Below, piece after piece: positions 13,756 to 17,624 of a stretch of DNA of 17,624 nt (position 1 is its first letter; each line of letters starts with the position of its first letter). The notes beneath the pieces are model-generated. The model saw only the letters and a list, made by a program, of their open reading frames with translations. It was not told where the DNA came from and searched no databases. The position numbers and the translations under genes are program-made. The DNA is taken from assembly GCA_946479255.1 (NCBI GenBank), contig CAMLFK010000087.1, positions 1 through 17,624 of the forward strand, given 5' to 3'. Source of the stretch: an uncultured Oxalobacteraceae bacterium (lineage in GTDB: Bacteria; Pseudomonadota; Gammaproteobacteria; Burkholderiales; Burkholderiaceae).

Positions 13756-14397
13756 TTAGCCGATCGCCGAAGCTTTAAGGAGCTTGTAGATATCCTTCTT
13801 GGCCCGGGTCGCGTTGTCGGTGTTGTCGATGACTTCTTTCGGGAAGCGCATCATCAGGTTGCCGAGCGGGTCGATCATGAACAGATGCTGCTCGGCCTGT
13901 CCGCCCTGCTCCACCGGCAGCCACTTGCGTACCGCATCGGCCTGCACGCGCAGCATGCGGGTGCCGTCGATTTCGCGCATCAGCACGGTGTCGAGCGGGG
14001 CAGTGTCGGTAATCAGCCAGATGCGCTCGACGCGCGTCATTTCCTTGCCTTGCATGGTGCGCAGCTGGCGCATGGCGAACAGCTGGCGGCGGCAGGTTTC
14101 CTTGCACTCGGACGGGCCGACGCGCACCAGCAGCCACTTGCCCTTGTAAGCATCGAGCCCGCTGGGCTTGCCGTCGAGCGTGGTGGCTTTCAACTGCGGA
14201 ATCGGGTGCGCGCGCGGGTCGATCAGCGCGCCGTAGTTGGTGCGCCCGCTCGGTTTGATGACGTAATAGGTCAGGTAGGAAAAGATCATTGGCGCGGCGC
14301 ATACCAGCAGCACCGCCAGCAGCTTCCAGCGGCCGCGGTTGCGCTTGGCCTGGTCGGCCGCCGGCTGATCACTCGCTTGGTTTATCGTTTTTTCCAC
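13756..14397 (-). CDS. Diverged Sco-like membrane-anchored thioredoxin-fold protein of the oxidase cluster
   Basis: The 213-residue protein has a single N-terminal membrane anchor (about 25-47) and a periplasmic thioredoxin-like domain with YKGKWLLVRVG (84-94), the Cys pair SECKETC (Cys98, Cys102), and His171 in EQHLFMIDP. The C-x3-C plus distal His pattern is that of Sco proteins, but both prolines of the canonical CPxxCP motif are missing. A function as copper chaperone, thiol reductant or assembly factor is therefore inferred. The start codon is GTG at 14395-14397, chosen because AGGA (14405-14408) lies seven bases upstream, within the end of the SURF1 gene; the two genes overlap by 29 bases. 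Position between SURF1 and CtaA is the usual one for this hypothetical protein in related bacteria, from memory. Confidence 0.82.
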   Translation of the reverse strand: MEKTINQASDQPAADQAKRNRGRWKLLAVLLVCAAPMIFSYLTYYVIKPSGRTNYGALIDPRAHPIPQLKATTLDGKPSGLDAYKGKWLLVRVGPSECKETCRRQLFAMRQLRTMQGKEMTRVERIWLITDTAPLDTVLMREIDGTRMLRVQADAVRKWLPVEQGGQAEQHLFMIDPLGNLMMRFPKEVIDNTDNATRAKKDIYKLLKASAIG

Positions 14398-15103
14398 GTT
14401 TGAATCCTGTAATCAAAAAGAATAAAAGTGCCATCACCGCCAGCGCATACCACTGGAAGGCGTAGCCCTTGTTTTTGTTCACGTCCAGCGACGGCGCGGG
14501 CCAGCTGCGTTCCAGCTTGTCGTCCGCACTGGCCGGGGCGGTTTGCTCGATGACGAAGGGCTGCATTGCGAGGCCGCTGCCTTTGGCGAATTCCGCCACC
14601 GTGACATTCTGCACGATTGCGCCCGGCGTCACAGGGGGCGGCTCGCCCAGCTGGTGCACGCGCGCGATGCCGGCCCTGGCGATGCCGGTCACGGTCACCT
14701 GCCCGCTCGGCGTTGCGTACGGCATGATGCGCGCGCGTTCGGCGCTGTGGCGCGGCAGCCAGCCGCGCACGACCAGCACGTGCATGCCGGTGTTGGCGAT
14801 GCGCAGCGGCATCAGCACATAAAAACCGGTGCGGCCGTTCAGTGGACGGTTTTCCGCGTACACCGCCCATTGCGGCAGGAATTGGCCGGTGACAGTGACC
14901 GGGCGGTACTGGATCGCATCAAGCGCCACCTGGCCCGCGCCGATCTGCAAGGGGGCGCCGGCGCCGCGTTCATCCAGCAGGGCTTGCTGGGTCAGCTTTT
15001 CGACGACGCGGCGCTGCTGCCATTGGCCGAGCGAAATCCCGAGCGCCACCAGCAGCACGGTGGCGACGAAGGGGATTGCACGGAAGCGGAAGCGGATAGC
15101 CAT
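14369..15103 (-). CDS. SURF1 family cytochrome oxidase biogenesis protein
   Basis: SURF1 (Shy1) proteins help insert heme A into oxidase subunit I at the cytoplasmic membrane. The 244-residue protein has the family plan: an N-terminal membrane segment (about 9-26), a large periplasmic domain, and a C-terminal membrane segment (about 219-235). Characteristic motifs are GQWQQRR (26-32), YRPVTVTGQF (66-75), GFYVLMPLR (93-101), VLVVRGWLPR (109-118) and GYAFQWYALA (213-222). The length is normal. The start at 15101-15103 has AAGG about ten bases upstream. It is the first minus-strand gene after the inverted twin-transmembrane gene, so it needs its own promoter in the 43-base divergent gap or read-through from subunit III. 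Its 3' end overlaps the Sco-like gene by 29 bases. Confidence 0.94.
   Translation of the reverse strand: MAIRFRFRAIPFVATVLLVALGISLGQWQQRRVVEKLTQQALLDERGAGAPLQIGAGQVALDAIQYRPVTVTGQFLPQWAVYAENRPLNGRTGFYVLMPLRIANTGMHVLVVRGWLPRHSAERARIMPYATPSGQVTVTGIARAGIARVHQLGEPPPVTPGAIVQNVTVAEFAKGSGLAMQPFVIEQTAPASADDKLERSWPAPSLDVNKNKGYAFQWYALAVMALLFFLITGFKRGKNDKPSE
14405..14408 (-). promoter_or_regulatory. Ribosome binding site deciding the GTG start of the Sco-like gene
   Basis: AGGA on the minus strand, seven bases before the GTG at 14395-14397 and embedded in the last codons of the SURF1 gene. It supports a GTG start and translational coupling. Confidence 0.65.
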
Positions 15104-15146
15104 TACAATGGAGCCTTAAATCTATACCAATCGAAACTACACCACC
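15104..15146. promoter_or_regulatory. Short divergent region between SURF1 and the twin-transmembrane gene
   Basis: Only 43 bases separate two divergent start codons, so the promoters must overlap each other or the coding ends. TACAAT at 15104-15109 is a possible plus-strand -10; TATAGA (minus strand, 15126-15121) is a possible -10 for SURF1. Neither has a clear -35. The plus-strand gene has no Shine-Dalgarno sequence. Confidence 0.35.
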
Positions 15147-15347
15147 ATGAACTACATTGTCGCCATCGCCTTTCTCCTGATCCTCGGCAGCCTCGGCGCG
15201 GCGCTGTTCTTCCTGATGCGCGACAAGGGCAAGAGCAACCGCACGGTGCATGCGCTGGCGATGCGGGTGGGTTTGTCGATTACCCTTTTCCTGATGCTGC
15301 TGGGTGCTTACAAGATGGGTTGGATTGCGCCGACTGGCTTGCGCTAG
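15147..15347 (+). CDS. Twin transmembrane protein (DUF2909-like)
   Basis: The 66-residue protein has two membrane helices (about 3-23 and 40-59) joined by a short basic loop, MRDKGKSNRTVH, the plan of DUF2909 'twin transmembrane' proteins found beside oxidase genes in Betaproteobacteria. Its role is unknown; a small accessory or assembly factor is a guess from position. It is the only plus-strand gene in the oxidase cluster, divergent from SURF1 and convergent with subunit III. The start has an unusual leader, with no purine-rich ribosome site before ATG. A strong hairpin with a T-rich tail at 15429-15458 probably ends its transcript. Confidence 0.85.
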   Translation: MNYIVAIAFLLILGSLGAALFFLMRDKGKSNRTVHALAMRVGLSITLFLMLLGAYKMGWIAPTGLR

Positions 15348-15367
15348 AGTTAGCATCACAAACAAAA

Positions 15368-15419
15368 ACCGGGGAAGAAATCACAGGGCCATTCTCGCCC
15401 CGGTGCTTTCTGTCCCCGG
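15368..15419. repeat. ACCGGGG / CCCCGGT inverted repeat with an extra CCCCGG arm
   Basis: ACCGGGG (15368-15374) can pair with CCCCGGT (15398-15404) across a 23-base loop, or with a second CCCCGG (15414-15419). It lies in the gap before the intrinsic terminator. It may be a second, weaker 3' hairpin or a remnant element; no T-run follows. Confidence 0.4.
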
Positions 15420-15428
15420 CTTCTTGTT

Positions 15429-15458
15429 ACGGCGCGTCCAGCGCGCCGTTTGTTTTAT
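15429..15458 (+). terminator. Intrinsic terminator after the twin-transmembrane gene
   Basis: ACGGCGCG (15429-15436), loop TCCAG, CGCGCCGT (15442-15449): a perfect 8-bp GC-rich stem followed by TTGTTTTAT. The T-rich tail exists only on the plus strand, so it serves the 66-residue gene, 81 bases after its stop. It ends just short of the convergent subunit III stop at 15462, shielding that gene from antisense transcription. Confidence 0.75.
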
Positions 15459-15461
15459 CTC

Positions 15462-16319
15462 TTACAGCCAGTACACCACAACATACAGACCCAGCCACAC
15501 CACATCGACGAAGTGCCAGTACCAGGCGGCGCCTTCGAAACCGAAGTGATTGTCGGCCGTGAAGTGGCCTTTCAGCACACGGTACAGCACCACCGACAGC
15601 ATGATCGCGCCCATGGTCACGTGGAAGCCGTGGAAGCCGGTCAGCATGTAGAAGGTCGAACCGTAGATGCCCGAGCTCAGTTTCAGGTTCAGCTCGCTGT
15701 AAGCGTGCATGTACTCGTAGGCCTGGAAGCCCATGAACACGGCGCCCAGCAGCACGGTGGCGGCCAGCCAGAAGGCGGTCTTGCCGCGGTGGCCGGCGCG
15801 CAGCGCGTGGTGCGAAATGGTCAGGGTCACGCCCGACAGCAGCAGCAGCGCGGTGTTGATGGTCGGGATCGGGAACGGGCCCATGGTGCTGAAGTTTTCC
15901 ACCACGCCTGCCGGACCGCCGGTACCCCACTGACCCGCGAAATCCGGCCACAGGACTTTATGGTCCAGGTCGGCCAGCCACGGCATGGTGATGGAGCGTG
16001 CGTAGAACAGGGCGCCGAAGAAAGCGCCGAAGAACATGACTTCGGAGAAGATGAACCAGCTCATCGACCAGCGGAAGGACAGGTCGATCCGCTTGTTGTA
16101 CTGGCCCGATTCGGATTCGGCAATCGCGTCGCCGAACCAGAAGTACAGCACCAGCAAGGTCGACAGGATGCCGCCGATGTTGAGGATCGGTCCCCAGGAG
16201 GCGCTATTGACCCAGCCCGAGGCACCAATCATCGTGACCAGCAGCGACATGCCTGCCAACATCGGCCACTTGGAGGGGCCGGGCACGAAGTAGTACGGTG
16301 CGGCGTGGTTTGAACTCAT
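15462..16319 (-). CDS. ctaE: Cytochrome c oxidase subunit III
   Basis: This is a membrane subunit of aa3-type cytochrome c oxidase that stabilises the complex and aids proton uptake and oxygen access. The 285-residue protein has seven membrane helices and family motifs YYFVPGPSKWP near the N-terminus, WFIFSEVMFFGAFF in the region of the conserved carboxylate helix, FYMLTGFHGFHV and the C-terminal AWYWHFVDVVWLGLY. I chose the ATG at 16317-16319 because AGGAG (16326-16330) is six bases upstream; another in-frame ATG at 16323-16325 directly abuts that site and would leave no spacing. It is preceded by the DUF2970 gene with a 63-base gap and meets the twin-transmembrane gene tail-to-tail, with that gene's terminator between. 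Often called coxC or cox3. Confidence 0.97.
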   Translation of the reverse strand: MSSNHAAPYYFVPGPSKWPMLAGMSLLVTMIGASGWVNSASWGPILNIGGILSTLLVLYFWFGDAIAESESGQYNKRIDLSFRWSMSWFIFSEVMFFGAFFGALFYARSITMPWLADLDHKVLWPDFAGQWGTGGPAGVVENFSTMGPFPIPTINTALLLLSGVTLTISHHALRAGHRGKTAFWLAATVLLGAVFMGFQAYEYMHAYSELNLKLSSGIYGSTFYMLTGFHGFHVTMGAIMLSVVLYRVLKGHFTADNHFGFEGAAWYWHFVDVVWLGLYVVVYWL

Positions 16320-16325
16320 CTTCAT

Positions 16326-16330
16326 CTCCT
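16326..16330 (-). promoter_or_regulatory. Ribosome binding site deciding the subunit III start
   Basis: AGGAG on the minus strand abuts an ATG at 16323-16325 with zero spacing but is six bases from the ATG at 16317-16319, so the latter is the likely start. Confidence 0.75.
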
Positions 16331-16382
16331 CAAATCAAACTTATGTGCGGACGTTCTTTGTACTACTTATTGAAAACTAAAC

Positions 16383-16607
16383 CTAGGCTGATACCGCAAA
16401 CCGGACCAGCAACACCAGCACGCCGATGAACAGCAAGGCGCCAATCAAACCGGCGATGATCACGTGGATCGGATTCAGGCTGGCCGAATCCTTCTCGTAA
16501 TCGCTGCGCTTGCGGATGCCGAAAAACGACCAGAACACCGCTTTCATGGTGGCGCCGAACGAGGCCTTGCGATGGGTGGGCTGCCCTTCCTGCTTTAACT
16601 CGTCCAT
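16383..16607 (-). CDS. DUF2970 small membrane protein of the oxidase operon
   Basis: The 74-residue protein has a polar N-terminus (1-18), the segment SFGATMKAVFWSFFGIRKRSDYEKD (start about 16) that marks DUF2970, then one membrane helix (about 48-70). It is found between Cox11 and subunit III in many Betaproteobacteria and has no assigned function. Conserved position suggests a small accessory of oxidase assembly. AAGGGGTGA lies just upstream of the start and 12 bases separate it from the Cox11 stop, so the two are co-transcribed. Confidence 0.9.
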   Translation of the reverse strand: MDELKQEGQPTHRKASFGATMKAVFWSFFGIRKRSDYEKDSASLNPIHVIIAGLIGALLFIGVLVLLVRFAVSA

Positions 16608-16619
16608 CGCATCACCCCT

Positions 16620-17192
16620 TTAATTTGCTGCTGCCTGGGTACCGGCAATTTCAAAAAACGTGTACGACAGCGTGATGGTTTTCACATCGCGCGGCAGGGC
16701 CGGATCGATGAAGAACACCACCGGCATCTGCTTGGCTTCATTCGCCTGCAAGGTCTGCTGCTTGAAGCAGAAGCACTCGACTTTCTTAAAATGCGGCGTC
16801 ACCGACTGCGGCGCATAACTCGGAATCGCCTGCGCCTGCACCACGCGCGCCTGGGTGTTGACCACCTCGTACGTCACGGTGGCCAGCTCACCCGGATGGA
16901 CCTGGATGCTGCGCGTGGTCGGGCGGAAACGCCACGGGCCTTGCGCATTACCATCGAGCTCCACGGTAATCGTGCGGCTCTTGTCGATCTGGGTGTTGGC
17001 GTCGTAGGCCACGGTGCCGTCGGCCTGGGTCAGCACATTGATGCCGAGTACTTCGCACAAGTGCTTGTACACCGGAACCAGGGCGTAACCGAACCCGAAC
17101 ATCAGGATCGCCACCACCACCAGCTTGCCGAGCATGGTGCGGTTCAGGCTCAGGCGCCCGGACTGCTCATACTGCGGCTGTTCATTGCTCAT
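16620..17192 (-). CDS. ctaG: Cytochrome c oxidase assembly protein Cox11/CtaG (CuB chaperone)
   Basis: Cox11 is a membrane-anchored periplasmic copper protein that delivers copper to the CuB site of oxidase subunit I. The 190-residue protein has one membrane helix (about 21-40), a conserved cysteine in YKHLCEVLGIN (Cys46), and an immunoglobulin-like domain carrying the copper-binding ECFCF motif (Cys140 and Cys142). GPWRFRP (85-91), the HPGE turn (99-102) and the C-terminal LSYTFFE are also typical. All copper ligands are present. The start has only a weak AAGAG ribosome site. It follows the 35-residue ORF by 19 bases and precedes DUF2970 by 12, in the usual beta-proteobacterial order. Confidence 0.97.
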   Translation of the reverse strand: MSNEQPQYEQSGRLSLNRTMLGKLVVVAILMFGFGYALVPVYKHLCEVLGINVLTQADGTVAYDANTQIDKSRTITVELDGNAQGPWRFRPTTRSIQVHPGELATVTYEVVNTQARVVQAQAIPSYAPQSVTPHFKKVECFCFKQQTLQANEAKQMPVVFFIDPALPRDVKTITLSYTFFEIAGTQAAAN

Positions 17193-17211
17193 AGCTCTTG
17201 TCTTAAAGCTT

Positions 17212-17319
17212 TTAACTTAACCAGATGCGTTTGATAAAGACCATCGCGAAGAAGAACACTGCGACCGCACCGATGATCAGTCCGGTTCGCAGGTTGTTCG
17301 GCTTTTTAGGCTCAGTCAT
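17212..17319 (-). CDS. Cytochrome oxidase small assembly protein (35 residues)
   Basis: This tiny gene encodes 35 residues: a polar basic start MTEPKKPNNLRTG, one membrane helix (about 13-29: LIIGAVAVFFFAMVFIK) and the tail RIWLS. A small one-helix protein at this exact position, between subunit I and Cox11, recurs in Burkholderiales and is usually named cytochrome oxidase small assembly protein; the name rests on position and layout. The ATG lies nine bases after the subunit I stop with no ribosome site, so it is probably translated by coupling or reinitiation. The coding assignment rests on the clean frame, the membrane helix and the tight spacing on both sides (9 and 19 bases). Confidence 0.8.
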   Translation of the reverse strand: MTEPKKPNNLRTGLIIGAVAVFFFAMVFIKRIWLS

Positions 17320-17328
17320 GACGACAGA

Positions 17329-17624
17329 TTACTTTACCAGCGGCGGCGTTTCAAAGGTGTGGAACGGGGCCGGGCTAGGCACGGTCCATTCCAGGCCTTC
17401 AGCGCCATCCCATGGCTTGTCGGCTGCTTTCGCGCCGCCACGGATGGTTGGCAGTACCACGGCGAACAGGAAATACACCTGCGAAAGACCGAAACCGAAC
17501 GCGCCGATCGAAGCGATGGTGTTGAAGTCCGTGAACTGCGCCGGATAGTCGGCGTAGCGGCGCGGCATACCGGCCAGGCCCAGGAAGTGCATCGGGAAGA
17601 AGGTCACGTTGAAGGTGATCAGCG
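17329..17624 (-). CDS. ctaD: Cytochrome c oxidase subunit I, C-terminal part (cut by window end)
   Basis: Only the last 97 codons are inside the window; the frame is open at the right edge. The segment reads [22 protein letters not shown], diagnostic of subunit I after its last core helices, then [20 protein letters not shown] and one further helix ([18 protein letters not shown]). It ends in a Pro-rich tail [12 protein letters not shown]. Subunit I holds heme a, heme a3 and CuB; those ligands lie outside the window. Its stop at 17329-17331 is nine bases before the 35-residue gene. The same gene is often called coxA. Confidence 0.96.
   Translation of the reverse strand, partial: LITFNVTFFPMHFLGLAGMPRRYADYPAQFTDFNTIASIGAFGFGLSQVYFLFAVVLPTIRGGAKAADKPWDGAEGLEWTVPSPAPFHTFETPPLVK

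Noticed and set aside
11698..13778. Long plus-strand open frames opposite Sco, cyoE and ctaA
   Set aside because: They are His-, Gln- and Gly-rich mirror frames of membrane protein genes with strong family matches on the other strand.
15450..16313. 287-codon plus-strand frame opposite subunit III
   Set aside because: It mirrors the cytochrome oxidase subunit III gene almost exactly and has no independent support.
1..17624. CRISPR arrays, tRNA or rRNA genes, insertion sequences, prophage or toxin-antitoxin genes
   Set aside because: No regularly spaced repeats, cloverleaf-like sequence, transposase motifs or terminal inverted repeats were seen on either strand.

Overview
The window looks like chromosomal DNA of a GC-rich betaproteobacterium, most likely Burkholderiales and probably Oxalobacteraceae (Massilia/Duganella/Telluria type). 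This is inferred from the cytochrome oxidase gene order (subunit I, tiny assembly ORF, Cox11, DUF2970, subunit III, twin-transmembrane protein, SURF1, Sco-like protein, CtaA, CtaB, Sco), the protein families and the base composition; no rRNA or other direct taxonomic marker is present. I see no phage, IS element, CRISPR array, tRNA or rRNA. No gene-free stretch exceeds 300 bases; the longest are 1-160, 4427-4574, 15348-15461 and 7580-7687, and each is described below.

Region 1 (1-4500): a periplasmic gamma-glutamyltransferase on the + strand runs tail-to-tail into a minus-strand operon of a YtrA-type GntR regulator, an ABC ATPase and an ABC membrane protein. The three operon genes are joined by ATGA stop/start overlaps. 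A 9-bp inverted repeat lies over the likely promoter of the regulator and suggests autorepression.

Region 2 (4500-10040): a minus-strand stress cluster encodes a DUF475/TerC-like membrane protein, a TerD protein, an AIM24-family protein and a second TerD protein. A divergent NhaR-type LysR regulator faces it, followed on the + strand by a CNNM/CorC-type transporter with CBS domains. Together they suggest a metal-ion or envelope stress module. It lacks the TerA, TerB and TerZ proteins of classical tellurite operons within the window and is the most interesting part functionally.

Region 3 (10040-17624): the minus-strand aa3-type cytochrome c oxidase assembly region. Read in the direction of transcription it has the end of subunit I, a 35-residue membrane protein, Cox11/CtaG (CuB insertion), DUF2970 and subunit III. 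After an oppositely oriented twin-transmembrane gene come SURF1, a diverged Sco-like protein, heme A synthase, heme O synthase, a canonical Sco lipoprotein and an AI-2E-family membrane protein. The order covers the structural subunits, copper delivery and the heme B to O to A pathway. Several genes overlap by 1, 4 or 29 bases, implying translational coupling.
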